Numbered from the stretch's first letter, positions 15,985-24,946 are shown. The stretch: 32,698 bases of DNA from Acidobacteriota bacterium (GCA_003224525.1 QHZB01000074.1:1-32698); one strand, 5' to 3'. Numbers and translations are program-made. The notes: a model not told the origin generated them from the letters alone.

Positions 15985-16869
15985 CTAAGCTTCCTGGGTT
16001 ACAAAGCCATAGTCTATCAGGCGAATCCCCAGCGATGCGACAAGATTTCGGATCCCGGTGTCTGTCAGGATTTGCAGTTCGGTCTGCCGCGAATCCTGCA
16101 GCCGGGTCCGCGTTTTCTCGAGCGCCGCATCCGCGTACCCCGGGTGGCATATCAGCTCGGTCGTGCCGTCTGGCAGGCTCTTCACGAATTGTGCCAGGCC
16201 CTCGCGCGTCAGCTCGCCGGTTTGCGCAAGTCCGCAAAAATAATCGGCCGTAGAAATACCCGCCTGCCCGGCTTGCTCACGCGCATCGCGCGCCAGCAGT
16301 TTCAATCCGCGCGCCTGCACTCCTTGTTTCAAGACCACAGCGGCGTGCTGTTTTTTGCCCCAAGAAAGAGCCGCGCGCAGGCTCGATGCTTCCAGCGAAA
16401 CTCGAATCGCGCCGATGTCATGGCGCTTCGCAAGCTTAAGGGCGATCTCAAACAGCCCGGGCAGCATGTGTACGTGTTTGTGCCCGTCGAGGTGCGTCGG
16501 CACGATACCAGCATCGCGGACTTTCTGAATCTGCGCGTCCCACTCGCTCTCCACTTCCGCCAGCAAGAGCCCGCGCCATGCCCGCCGCAGAAGCAGTCTT
16601 TCGGGTCCGCCCGCGAATTCGCCGTCATCATTCAGAAGGCTGGTAATGGTTTCTCGGTCGGCCACCGGGGGGCCGTCGCTCAAGTTCAAATGCACGCCCA
16701 CCCCCAGCCCGCGGGCCGAACGCGCGGCCTCCACACCCGCTGCAAACGCGGCGCCGTTGGCCAGCAGCGAAGTGCTGGTCACAATCCCGTGATGAAACGC
16801 TTCGAGGATGCCGCGGTTTACCCCATCCGTCCAACCCAGGTCATCCGCATTGACGATCAGATTCTTCAC
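15985..16869 (-). CDS. YdjC/ChbG/HpnK-family carbohydrate deacetylase
   Basis: This 294-residue metal-dependent deacetylase candidate has LIVNADDLGWTDGVNRGI (4-21), with the metal-binding Asp pair at 9-10. GVGVHLNLSDGPPV supplies His60, and THLDGHKHVHMLPGLF (125-140) holds the remaining metal and catalytic His residues. ELICHPGYAD near the C-terminus is also typical. The family removes acetyl groups from N-acetyl sugars on small or lipid-linked substrates: ChbG acts on diacetylchitobiose, NaxD of Francisella on undecaprenyl-P-GalNAc, and HpnK is hopanoid-associated. The adjoining polyprenyl-P glycosyltransferase favours a lipid-linked amino sugar. No hopanoid genes are visible, so HpnK is not used as the name. 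Confidence 0.88.
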   Translation of the reverse strand: MKNLIVNADDLGWTDGVNRGILEAFHHGIVTSTSLLANGAAFAAGVEAARSARGLGVGVHLNLSDGPPVADRETITSLLNDDGEFAGGPERLLLRRAWRGLLLAEVESEWDAQIQKVRDAGIVPTHLDGHKHVHMLPGLFEIALKLAKRHDIGAIRVSLEASSLRAALSWGKKQHAAVVLKQGVQARGLKLLARDAREQAGQAGISTADYFCGLAQTGELTREGLAQFVKSLPDGTTELICHPGYADAALEKTRTRLQDSRQTELQILTDTGIRNLVASLGIRLIDYGFVTQEA

Positions 16870-16992
16870 AGCCCGTCCCGCTCCCGCGGGCTCACCTGTC
16901 CTGTTGGACAGCTACTCTTTCGTGCTCCCACCCGCATTGGTACCATTGACCACTTTGACCCTCAACTCTAGCATGGCGTAGTAGAGGCGAAA

Positions 16993-17337
16993 ATGACGGT
17001 AAAGCTGCGTGAATCCAAGCGCATTGGTTCGCGGCACCATGAGAAGCGGCGTGGCCGCCGTATGAACTCCCGTGTGCCCGTACGCCTCGAGTGGGACGAC
17101 GAGTCCGGGAAGCGCATCCGTGTCGAAGGGCATACGCGGGTCGTCAACCCTTACGGCTGCATGGTGGTTCTCGCGGAGTCACTCAATATCGAGCACCGCC
17201 TGGCCCTCAGCAATCTCGCCACCGATACCAGCAATGCCGCGATTATCGTGTGGAAGGGCAACCAGCGCCCCGACGGCTGGGAATACGGCGTAGAACTTGT
17301 GGCCCCGGAAATGGATTTCTGGGGACTCGAGCTGTGA
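16993..17337 (+). CDS. PilZ-like protein, divergent
   Basis: A 114-residue small basic-start protein. RRMNSRVPVRLEW (22-34) supplies an RxxxR motif (Arg23, Arg27) of the c-di-GMP-binding PilZ type. The second motif, normally D/NxSxxG, appears as V-V-N-P-Y-G (50-55), so c-di-GMP binding may be weakened or lost. The rest is a short beta-barrel-like pattern ending GVELVAPEMDFWGLEL. It overlaps the next PilZ-like gene by 4 nt (GTGA), implying translational coupling. ATG 17062 inside the RRMNSR stretch is unlikely as a start since it would remove the motif. Confidence 0.7.
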   Translation: MTVKLRESKRIGSRHHEKRRGRRMNSRVPVRLEWDDESGKRIRVEGHTRVVNPYGCMVVLAESLNIEHRLALSNLATDTSNAAIIVWKGNQRPDGWEYGVELVAPEMDFWGLEL

Positions 17338-17735
17338 AACCCATTTCCCACGTGAAACCTTCGCTGTACGCGAAACCCGGTTCGATAAGTGGCGTGCACT
17401 CTGCCTTGACGACGCGCCAGCCTACCGCCGAGCAGCGGCGCCGCGCCCAGCGCGTTCTCCTGCGCATGCCCGTGCTCGTCCACGTCGCCAAAAACCCCAA
17501 GCCTATCGAGGGATTTACTCATACGGTCAGCGCTACTGGCGGGATGATCATTCTTCCCGAGGGTTTTGCCCAGGGCAGCAAGTTCACCCTGGAAAATCCA
17601 AAAACGCAGCAGCGCGTCGAGGTGAGCGTTGTCCGTTCGCCGCAGATGAATCAGGAAGGCTCACTCATCCCTGTCGAATTCCTGTCCCCCGCGCCGCTGT
17701 TTTGGAATATCGTTTTCCCCCCGAACATCAACTGA
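17334..17735 (+). CDS. second PilZ-like protein
   Basis: The GTG start at 17334 overlaps the previous stop in GTGA and gives 133 residues. QRRRAQRVLLRMPVLV carries an RxxxR motif (about 36-40), and HTVSATGGMIILPEGF carries an S-x-x-G motif with Thr in place of the usual D/N. The remainder (FTLENPKTQQRVEVSVVRS, then VEFLSPAPLFWNIVFPP) fits a small PilZ barrel. The two neighbours probably act together, perhaps as a heteromeric c-di-GMP sensor, but this is inference. No effector partner is visible nearby. Confidence 0.75.
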   Translation: MKPISHVKPSLYAKPGSISGVHSALTTRQPTAEQRRRAQRVLLRMPVLVHVAKNPKPIEGFTHTVSATGGMIILPEGFAQGSKFTLENPKTQQRVEVSVVRSPQMNQEGSLIPVEFLSPAPLFWNIVFPPNIN

Positions 17736-17786
17736 CGATCCGAGAAGAGCCGGCATCCTATTGGCCCGGGGCTCGCATTGTCCAGG

Positions 17787-17901
17787 GGCGGCGCTGCTAT
17801 GCCCGTGCATAGGGTAGGGCTGCCGCCTAATGACGGGAAAGAGCACAGCCAGGAGTGGCTGCGCCATGAAGGCGAATAGCGGGCGCTGCGGTGCTGCGCC
17901 C
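17787..17901. repeat. palindromic intergenic elements
   Basis: GGCGGC (17787-17792) and GCCGCC (17822-17827) enclose an inner perfect hairpin CTATGC-ccgt-GCATAG (17797-17812). At 17881-17901, GGGCGCTGCGGTGCTGCGCCC forms a 6-bp stem plus two inner pairs. On the minus strand the second reads like the GTAGGGGCGCAGCA... repeats I recall between genes in related genomes. Repetition elsewhere cannot be checked here. Confidence 0.5.
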
Positions 17902-17951
17902 CTACCAGGGAATTGGTGGAGATGAGATGTTTGTTGCGAGGAATGACGGGC

Positions 17952-17987
17952 AAAAAAAGAGCGGCCCCGAAAGCTTTGGGGCCGCTC
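17952..17987 (-). terminator. strong terminator of the 1515-residue protein gene
   Basis: GAGCGGCCCC (17959-17968) and GGGGCCGCTC (17978-17987) form a perfect 10-bp stem with a 9-nt loop, followed on the minus strand by seven Ts (17952-17958). It lies 19 nt beyond the stop of the gene. Confidence 0.88.
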
Positions 17988-18006
17988 GGTCTTAGAACCA
18001 GTTCAT

Positions 18007-21000
18007 TTAGTTGATCGTCAGGCTGACGCTGCCACTGGCGGTCGCGGACCCGGAGGTTCCCGTAATCGGCAACTGCGTCGTGCCGGTAACCGTGACGTCC
18101 AGCGCCCCGCTCGATGACCCCTGAGTGTAGGTCGCATCGCCAGCATAGTGTGCGGTGATCATGTGTGTTCCCACCGTGGTTAACGCAGAGGTGGTGAGCG
18201 TCGCCGTCCCTCCCGACACTGTCACCGGGATGCCTGTCGGAGAGCCGCCATCCAGCAGTTGCACCTGATCGGTCGGTGTGCCGCCCGTAACCGTCGCCGT
18301 GAATGTAAAGGTGGTGCCCGCGGCAGCCTTTGTCGCGCTCGTGACCGTGATGTGTGTAGTCGTCGCTACAGGCCCGCCTCCTCCACCGCCACTGTAGCCG
18401 CTGCAGCCCAGCATGAAGCTCAACACGCACACCAGGCCCAGCCCCAGCGCCGCGTGGAACCGTTTCCGCCCTGGCAGCAAGAGTAAGATGATGGCGGCGA
18501 GCCCCGTAATCCTGCTCAGCGTCCACCAGCTTTGGCCGCCACTTGCCGGAATCATGCCTGCCGCGTAAAGCCTCCGCTCCGTCGGAGTCACTGAGGCCAT
18601 CGCGTTCTGTGCCGACGGCGCGGTCACGTTGATCGCCAGTTGCCCGGTTCCGTTCCCGCCGCCGCTGGGCACTGTGACGTTGAGGGCCGTGCAGCTCACT
18701 CCTGGCAAGGTTGTTCCGCATGTGATCGCCACGTTACCCGCAAACCCGCCGGTCGGAGTCACCGTGATCATCGAATTGCCGCTAGCGCCAGCGGTCACCG
18801 TCGCTGCCGCCCCACTCACGGTGAACGAGCCGCTGCTCGTCACCGACGTGAACTGAAAATTGAAGACGGTCTTCCCGCCAAGAGCGACCGGATTGGGATC
18901 GGCTGGTCCGAAAGAACTGACCATGATGTAATAGGTCGTCCCCGCGTTTACGCCGAGGTTCGTCAACTGTGACTCTGTGACGATTCCCGGATTGATGTCA
19001 TCGTTGCAGGCGAACCGCGTCAAGCTGCCCGCGGAACCTGTCCAAATCGAAAGCACGCTGTCGTAGCTGCTTCCGATCGTGTCCACATCAGTGATTGTTC
19101 CGCTGGCCGCTGGCGTGAACTTGTACCAGATCGTATTCGAAACGCCGGTCACGAACGGAATTTGGACGTTCTGGGCGCAGTCGGGCACCGGGTCGCTCGT
19201 TTGGGTGGTTGCGCCGGAACTGTCTTTTGTATCTGTGAATGTGCCGGAATTCAGCGTCACCGTCATGGCGCTTGCAAAATTGTCGTTCGTTGGCGCTGGC
19301 GCGACCACAGTAAACGTCGGCAACGTCACCGTCGACGTTGTGACCGTGGTGCCGCCGCCGGGCGGAGGATTCTGCACGCCCACGGAATTCGTGCTTCCGA
19401 AGCCCGCCATGAAGCTCGCCGGAACCGTCGCGGTCAGTTGCGTTGCGCTTACAAAGCTAGTTGTAATCGTGGTGCCGCCGGTGTCCGGATTGAGGATCAC
19501 CTCAGAAGTTGAGCCGAAGTTTGTGCCGGTGACGGTGATGGTTGTCGCCGCCGAATTCACGGGAGCACTGGCTGGTGTCGAGTTCGTGATCGTCGGCGCG
19601 TGGCCAATCACGGTGAAGGGCAAGGAATTGCTCGTGTTGGCCCCGTCCTTCACGTTCACTTGTGCAACAGCTCCTGCGGCCAAGTCAGCGGCAGAAATGG
19701 CTGCTGTGAGTTGTGCAGCACTCACGAACGTGGTTGTCCTTGAGCTGCCATTCCACATCACCGCGGAGCTGCCCGTGAAACCCGTTCCATTAACAGTGAG
19801 CGTGGTCGGCGCGCCAGGAGCGTTGGCGGAAAAAGGCGAAAGTTTGCTGATCTCCAAAGCCGGTGTATTTGGCCCGGCGCCCAGGTTGATGTCCCACATG
19901 CCTCGCCCATGCGTTGCCGCGCGCAAGGTGCGCGAGGGATTATGAAGCGTCAGATCCAAGATTTCAGAAGGCGGGAGCGAATTCGCGGAACCAAGTACAG
20001 ACCAAGAGACGCCGCCATTGGTGGTGAAAAAGGCACCGATATCCGTACCTACGTAAAGCGTATTGTGAGTCAAATCATCCGGATCGATGACGATGGCATT
20101 CACGGGGATATCTGGAAGTCCCGCGGCATCGATGTCTGTCCAAACCGTGGCAGAGCCCGCAGTACCATTCACAGTCTTAAAAACGTGGCCTGTCGGACCC
20201 GTGCAGCCCACGGCGCAAGAGCCAAAGCCAGAGAAAACCACGTAGGCGATGTTATTGTTATTCGGATCCACGGCGATTCGCGTGATGGAACGAGTGGGAA
20301 GCGTGGATGTGGTGATACTTTTCCACGTCGCTCCACCATCGGACGTGACTTCGATCTCCCCGAGATCAGACCCCGTATAAATCGTGTTGGAATTGCTTGG
20401 CGCCGGCGCGATGGTGGAAAGATTCGCGCCGCCACCCGGGCATCCTGCCGGGTGCGTCGCGGAGGTTACATCCGGTGAGATGGCAACCCAAGAGTTCGCG
20501 CCATCCTTCGTTTGCCACACTCGGCAAGTCCCGAAATAGAGCGTCTGCGAATTGCTCTTGTCCACGACGAGAGGAGGAATGAAGCTACCGCGGTCGGTAC
20601 CGTCGATTCCGCTGGTTGCCAGAAAACCGTTTCCAATAAGCCCGTCCCCAGCGGTCGTTACCCCGATGATCAAAATCGTGCTCGGCAAGTATTCGCACTC
20701 GCCGTAGCTCGTGCTTGGCACGCTAGGATCGATGACAGTGAAGCCACCATCACACCCCAGCCCCGAATCCTGCCACAGCAGGGATGCGGATGGTGGTGGG
20801 ACGCTTGCCGCCTGGTCCACCTGGATCCCATTATCCTGTGAGCCTCCCAAGGCAAATCCCGGATTCGAGGGGTGGATCGAAACACCCGGATAGAATTGAG
20901 TGAGGTTCAGTGCTCCCGTGGAAGTTCCCGACTGCCCATTGAGGTTAACCCACGAGATAGTCCCAGCCGGTGTGCCCGTGCCCCATACTCCACCGTCGTT

Positions 21001-22554
21001 GCCGACGTACAGCCTGCTTCCGTCACCTGCAAAGCCAAAAGCATGGGTATCTACATGTGGGGACGTACCGCCGGCGGCTGTCACGTCAGCCCAGGATGCC
21101 GTTGTGGTTCCGTTTGTGGTTCGGATGATCGGGTGCTGTCCCGAGCCACCCGCGTAAACAACCGCGGGATTGTTGGTATCGACGGCTAGGGCCATGTCGT
21201 AGAAGCACTGACCAGTGCAAAAACCCTGGGCCGCGCTCACAAGCGGATCTGTAAGTTGCGTCCACGTCGGAGTCGCCGCGTTGGCATTGGTGGACCGCAC
21301 CACGCCCAACAGATTCGAAGAGATAGACGTTGCGTCGGCTATCGCGGCGTAAATCGTTGCGTCGCTGGAAGGGGCCAGTGCTAGCGTAATCCGTCCGATA
21401 TTGCTTGTCGTGAAAGCAGTAGGAAGCGTCTGCTGATTCCACGTAATCGCGCATGACGTGACGGGAGCGCTCGACTTGTAAATACCGTTCCCGGTGCTGG
21501 GAACTATAAATCCCAGCGCAACCCAAGCCGTGCCGTCGCTTGCAAAAGCCACATCCGTCCCAGGATCGCCGGCACCGTTCGTGAGTGCAGTTGGCAGCAC
21601 GCGTGTCCATGTGGATCCCTTATCGGCAGAACACCACACACCTGACGCAATCGCCGATCCTCTCCCGCGAACTCCAGCGAGCAAGATGTTGTTTCTCCCG
21701 GCCGAGCGGTTCACTGCAAGCGCCCCAATCATCGGGCCCCCGCGCGATTGATCGAGCGGGCTCGGCGCATGAAATGTGGTGTCTTGTGTGCAGGATGTTG
21801 TGGGCGGCGCGCCAGCCGTGATGGTGCAGTTCAAAACCCCTTCGCCGTAAATGTTTTCGCCGCCGAAATTATCTTCGCCGGTGGCCACGTAAACCGTAGT
21901 GCAAATTCCGGCTGAGCCAGAACCACATGTCGTCGGGTCCACCGCGATTGCACCGACAGCGACGCTGGGAATCCCTGTGTTCGGGGGATTATCTGTGAGT
22001 GGAGTCCACGCAGTGCCTCCATCGGCGCTGACCCAAAGACCCCCGTCCGCGCCTCCGAGGTACACGTTATTTGAATTGTTCGGGTTTACCGCGAGAGCCG
22101 TCACACGGCCAGATGTGAAGGGCGGAAAGAACGAAGAGCTCGTCGGCTGTGGGCCGATAGAAAACCAAGCCGAGGTTGGGCCCAAAGGGGGCACGACGAA
22201 GCCCGGTCCGCCTGGCACTGAGAAAAGGCTCAAACGCCCTTCGCGCTGATACATCTGTGCCTTCTTCTGCAATGCGCGTTCCCGCGCCCCCTGCGGGATG
22301 AAGCCCAGGGGAAAAGCCCGCGGCTTGAATAACCAATCTTGTCTGTGGCGAAGGAACTCAGGGCCCTCCTGAGCCGCCTCCAAGCCTGCGTCGTTTCGCG
22401 GCAATGGCCGGAATCCCTGCTGCCTCATAGAGTGTTTCTCTTGAGCGCTTGCGCTATCCGGCTTGGTTTGCGCGGCGGCCCAAAATGCCGGGAGCGCCAG
22501 AATCAAAGTAAGAAGGAACAGGGAATTGCGAAGCATCAGAGATTGAAGTTTCAT
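18007..22554 (-). CDS. large secreted propeller protein with TIG, PPC-like and Ig-like domains
   Basis: A 1515-residue exported protein. Signal peptide about 1-28 (FLLTLILALPAFWAAAQ). Residues about 100-870 look like one or more BNR/sialidase-like beta-propellers, with repeated units such as GGLWVSADGGTAW, TWTRVLPT, ATWKSITTSTL and FFTTNGGVSWSVL. Two TIG/IPT-like units follow (about 895-985 and 990-1090), then a PPC-like domain (about 1105-1235, NTIWYKFTPAASGTITDV). Near 1349-1395 there are two hydrophobic segments split by PGRKRFH and followed by an LGCSG motif and Gly-rich linker. The C-terminus is an Ig-like repeat (HYAGDATYTQGSS) and a short Ser/Thr-rich beta tail. No sialidase Asp-box set or catalytic residues can be confirmed; the role is probably surface binding. 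Confidence 0.85.
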   Translation of the reverse strand: MKLQSLMLRNSLFLLTLILALPAFWAAAQTKPDSASAQEKHSMRQQGFRPLPRNDAGLEAAQEGPEFLRHRQDWLFKPRAFPLGFIPQGARERALQKKAQMYQREGRLSLFSVPGGPGFVVPPLGPTSAWFSIGPQPTSSSFFPPFTSGRVTALAVNPNNSNNVYLGGADGGLWVSADGGTAWTPLTDNPPNTGIPSVAVGAIAVDPTTCGSGSAGICTTVYVATGEDNFGGENIYGEGVLNCTITAGAPPTTSCTQDTTFHAPSPLDQSRGGPMIGALAVNRSAGRNNILLAGVRGRGSAIASGVWCSADKGSTWTRVLPTALTNGAGDPGTDVAFASDGTAWVALGFIVPSTGNGIYKSSAPVTSCAITWNQQTLPTAFTTSNIGRITLALAPSSDATIYAAIADATSISSNLLGVVRSTNANAATPTWTQLTDPLVSAAQGFCTGQCFYDMALAVDTNNPAVVYAGGSGQHPIIRTTNGTTTASWADVTAAGGTSPHVDTHAFGFAGDGSRLYVGNDGGVWGTGTPAGTISWVNLNGQSGTSTGALNLTQFYPGVSIHPSNPGFALGGSQDNGIQVDQAASVPPPSASLLWQDSGLGCDGGFTVIDPSVPSTSYGECEYLPSTILIIGVTTAGDGLIGNGFLATSGIDGTDRGSFIPPLVVDKSNSQTLYFGTCRVWQTKDGANSWVAISPDVTSATHPAGCPGGGANLSTIAPAPSNSNTIYTGSDLGEIEVTSDGGATWKSITTSTLPTRSITRIAVDPNNNNIAYVVFSGFGSCAVGCTGPTGHVFKTVNGTAGSATVWTDIDAAGLPDIPVNAIVIDPDDLTHNTLYVGTDIGAFFTTNGGVSWSVLGSANSLPPSEILDLTLHNPSRTLRAATHGRGMWDINLGAGPNTPALEISKLSPFSANAPGAPTTLTVNGTGFTGSSAVMWNGSSRTTTFVSAAQLTAAISAADLAAGAVAQVNVKDGANTSNSLPFTVIGHAPTITNSTPASAPVNSAATTITVTGTNFGSTSEVILNPDTGGTTITTSFVSATQLTATVPASFMAGFGSTNSVGVQNPPPGGGTTVTTSTVTLPTFTVVAPAPTNDNFASAMTVTLNSGTFTDTKDSSGATTQTSDPVPDCAQNVQIPFVTGVSNTIWYKFTPAASGTITDVDTIGSSYDSVLSIWTGSAGSLTRFACNDDINPGIVTESQLTNLGVNAGTTYYIMVSSFGPADPNPVALGGKTVFNFQFTSVTSSGSFTVSGAAATVTAGASGNSMITVTPTGGFAGNVAITCGTTLPGVSCTALNVTVPSGGGNGTGQLAINVTAPSAQNAMASVTPTERRLYAAGMIPASGGQSWWTLSRITGLAAIILLLLPGRKRFHAALGLGLVCVLSFMLGCSGYSGGGGGGPVATTTHITVTSATKAAAGTTFTFTATVTGGTPTDQVQLLDGGSPTGIPVTVSGGTATLTTSALTTVGTHMITAHYAGDATYTQGSSSGALDVTVTGTTQLPITGTSGSATASGSVSLTIN

Positions 22555-23067
22555 ATCCCGTCCGCGCAGCAGATTTGGATTCGATTCCTACAAAACGCAT
22601 CCGGTCTCCCGACCGGGTCGGGAGAAATTCCGGCGTGGCCATTCGGAGAGAGGAACAACTTCCAGAAATGGCGTCTCGCAGGCTGGGGTTTGTGCCGGAA
22701 ACGACTCACCGTTGAACTTGTAAAGGCTATCACAGGCGATTAAAATACTCTCTAGTACCTCGACAGCGGATTGCGCTCGAGAGACACGCCCTTAAAATGG
22801 GGCATCACCCGCACAGCGAGCCCGTGGCCATTCTGATGCACCCAGGGATTCCGCAGGATGCTTTAGCCGATTCTTGGTGAGCGCCGCGCCTTGGGGTGAT
22901 AATTCGCGGCGCCCGCCTTCGCAGAAACTATCCCTTTGCTCAAAGCCTACCGCTTCAATGCCCCTTTTATTCCACCTGAGGCACTGCGAGCGTATTGGTT
23001 TTTTGAAATGAATTATAAAAGGGCGCACTTGCCATTTCCGTTTTCGCATCAAGCCAATTCAGCAAAC
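22555..23067. other. intergenic region between two minus-strand genes
   Basis: No gene is supported; short open frames here have no recognisable features. The promoter of the large propeller gene should lie in the first 200 bases, but no convincing -35/-10 pair was found. No clear terminator was seen for the upstream Gly-zipper protein gene. Confidence 0.5.
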
Positions 23068-24108
23068 TCAGCGACGGAAACCGCGTCGGCCATAGAAACC
23101 AGGTCCCCAGCCCCAGCCGCTATAAAATCCAACGTAACCGGGATAAGCGTAACAGGGACCATAGTAACCACACGGATAAGGTGCCGGGCCCGGATAGCCT
23201 CCGGCAACGTGGCGTGGCCCCCTGCGCAGCAATCTTCCGCCGTCCATGTCCTGCTGCGTGACGGGCAAGAAGACCTGCTGGCTTTGGGTGGTGTCAATCC
23301 TGACGGGATCGACGAGGCGGAAGCTCAATTGTTCCTCCGGCTCAAGAACGGTGGGTCTCCCTCTTGTCAGGAGCACCGCGCCAATTCCCGCTGCCGCGCC
23401 GGCTCCCGCGCCGATTGCCGCGCCTGCACCCCAGTCTGCAGCGGCCCCGATTAATGCGCCAAGCCCCGTGGTGGTGCCAACCGTCGTGGCGTCCTGCCCG
23501 TGCGAAGTTCCGCCCGAGCCTTTCCATAGCTCGGTGAGAATCGGGACTTGATGGCCATCCACGATGGTCAAGTCCGTGAGCTCAACTCCCAACTCGGAGG
23601 TGCCCTTGATGCGGCCGGCTTTGCGCACGTCCTTGACGTGGCCAACGATCATTTGGCCGCGGCGGGCCACGACCCAGCCGTTCACGACGAGCGGGTTCTC
23701 GAGCACGGCGGTAAACTGGTCGCCGATCTGGTTGCGGTCGCTGGAAAGGTATTCATTGATGCGAATGAGAAGGATTGTTCCGGCAGGTACGGTGAGCGTT
23801 CCGGGGACTGGCTGGGGTGGCTGAGCCAGCGGCGCATTCTGGGATTGTCCCTCGGGTGGGTTTTGGCGTGGCCGGTCGCGCGAATAGGGTGGCTTATCGG
23901 CGTCCTGTGGGGCGTAAGCTGGCTTGGTCTGATCTGACGTTGGCTGCGGCGATTGCGCTTGCTGCTGATCGGGCTGCTGCCCCTGCTGCTGCTCTTGCTG
24001 CTGCTCTTGCGCGTAGGCCCCTGCACTGAGGCACAATGCCAGGGCTGCCGCCCCGGTTGCGCCCCAAAATTGTCCAAATCGCTTCAAAATTGCTGGGTGG
24101 TTCGCCAT
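23068..24108 (-). CDS. exported Gln-rich, glycine-zipper envelope protein
   Basis: The ATG at 24108 has GGGAGG 8 nt upstream and gives 346 residues; an ATG 21 nt earlier lacks this site. A signal peptide ends near AGAYAQ (about 34). It is followed by a Q/P-rich linker (35-100). A beta-type domain comes next (about 105-205: LTVPAGTILLIRINEYLSSD, NGWVVARRGQMIVGHVKDV). GLGALIGAAADWGAGAAIGA and the following Gly/Ala run (about 215-255) look like a glycine zipper that may enter a membrane. EPEEQLSFRLVDPVRI closes the folded part, and the tail is Y/G/P-rich. I recall such proteins in Acidobacteriota without known function. The name TrbI-like is sometimes used for the beta domain, but that is not secure. 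Confidence 0.8.
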   Translation of the reverse strand: MANHPAILKRFGQFWGATGAAALALCLSAGAYAQEQQQEQQQGQQPDQQQAQSPQPTSDQTKPAYAPQDADKPPYSRDRPRQNPPEGQSQNAPLAQPPQPVPGTLTVPAGTILLIRINEYLSSDRNQIGDQFTAVLENPLVVNGWVVARRGQMIVGHVKDVRKAGRIKGTSELGVELTDLTIVDGHQVPILTELWKGSGGTSHGQDATTVGTTTGLGALIGAAADWGAGAAIGAGAGAAAGIGAVLLTRGRPTVLEPEEQLSFRLVDPVRIDTTQSQQVFLPVTQQDMDGGRLLRRGPRHVAGGYPGPAPYPCGYYGPCYAYPGYVGFYSGWGWGPGFYGRRGFRR

Positions 24109-24247
24109 GATCAATGCCTCCCTCGACATGTGCTTCCCGCCAATCCTCCGGACCTCTCGCGCCCTGCCCGGTTGGATGGCACCCCTTCTACCTCGGGATG
24201 CCCAAGTTCATTCAACCGTACCGAAGGTAGTAACCCCGCGGCGTCAT

Positions 24248-24493
24248 TTAAGTTGCGCGAGGAGATCCCTCGGTATCGTCATTTTTGCGCCGTTCGAACG
24301 TATCCCAATACTCCTCACCCATCTTGAGGAGTCCAGCAATTCCCAACTCCTGCCCATCGCCCCTCGAAAGCGTGCGCTGCTCCGCGCGCAGAAATAACTC
24401 GCGGTATTCCGTGTAATTCAGGAGTCCGCCGATACGCAGCGCCACGGAATTATCTGCCAAGGTAGCCAGCGTTGCATCCGCAATATCAAGCAC
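24248..24493 (-). CDS. small hypothetical protein
   Basis: An 81-residue, mostly helical, acidic protein: MLDIADATLATLADNSVALR, then GGLLNYTEYRELFLRAEQRT and GLLKMGEEYWDTFERRK. It begins 6 nt after the stop of the preceding small gene on the same strand, so the two are probably an operon. No family is recognised and no catalytic motif is present. Confidence 0.6.
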   Translation of the reverse strand: MLDIADATLATLADNSVALRIGGLLNYTEYRELFLRAEQRTLSRGDGQELGIAGLLKMGEEYWDTFERRKNDDTEGSPRAT

Positions 24494-24499
24494 GTGTTT

Positions 24500-24880
24500 C
24501 TATTCCATCGAGAGAGCGGTCTCCAATGCGCTCCAACTTAACGATTCTTCACGCCACTTGGATTGGTAGCCGGCAAGCAAGCGAGCTTCGTCTTCGCGAG
24601 TGACGCCAGCGGGAACGGAAAATTCTCCCGGCCACACCGCATAGTGAAGTACCCGTGCCGATTGCACTCCATCCAGCCGCAGAAGAAACTGCATATCCAG
24701 CGGCAGATTGTGGAATTCAAGCAAGTGATCGCTTTCCAGGTGCAGAGTAACCGTGCGCTCCAGCAGGTTGGATTGGATCGACACAATTTGTGCATCGTGC
24801 AAGCTCGTCCATAGAGAGACCTCCGGCACGCCGTGCGGCAGGTTCATCCAATCGACGATCCCCGATTGTTCGTCAGGCAT
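24500..24880 (-). CDS. small hypothetical protein
   Basis: A 126-residue soluble protein. The middle has a beta-rich pattern, DAQIVSIQSNLLERTVTLHL, then HNLPLDMQFLLRLDGVQSAR. The C-terminus is helical (EDEARLLAGYQSKWREESLS). The size and the H-D-A-Q-I/V start of the beta core resemble small immunity-type or DUF-type proteins that bind a partner, but I cannot name the family. It is followed within 6 nt by the 81-residue gene. Confidence 0.6.
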   Translation of the reverse strand: MPDEQSGIVDWMNLPHGVPEVSLWTSLHDAQIVSIQSNLLERTVTLHLESDHLLEFHNLPLDMQFLLRLDGVQSARVLHYAVWPGEFSVPAGVTREDEARLLAGYQSKWREESLSWSALETALSME

Positions 24881-24946
24881 GCATTACCGTTCTAAGTGAA
24901 ATCGCGGGCAGCGTATAACCGCACCCCGAGAAATCGAAACGCATTG

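Noticed and set aside
15334-16971. Long plus-strand open frame of 545 codons
   Set aside because: It is antisense to the glycosyltransferase and YdjC deacetylase, both clearly recognised on the minus strand, and its translation shows no family motif.
19079-19945. 288-codon plus-strand open frame rich in Val/Pro
   Set aside because: Antisense to the TIG and PPC-like region of the large secreted protein.
22936-23454. 172-codon plus-strand frame near the Gly-zipper protein gene
   Set aside because: Most of it is antisense to that gene, and the unique N-terminal part has no start signal or motif.
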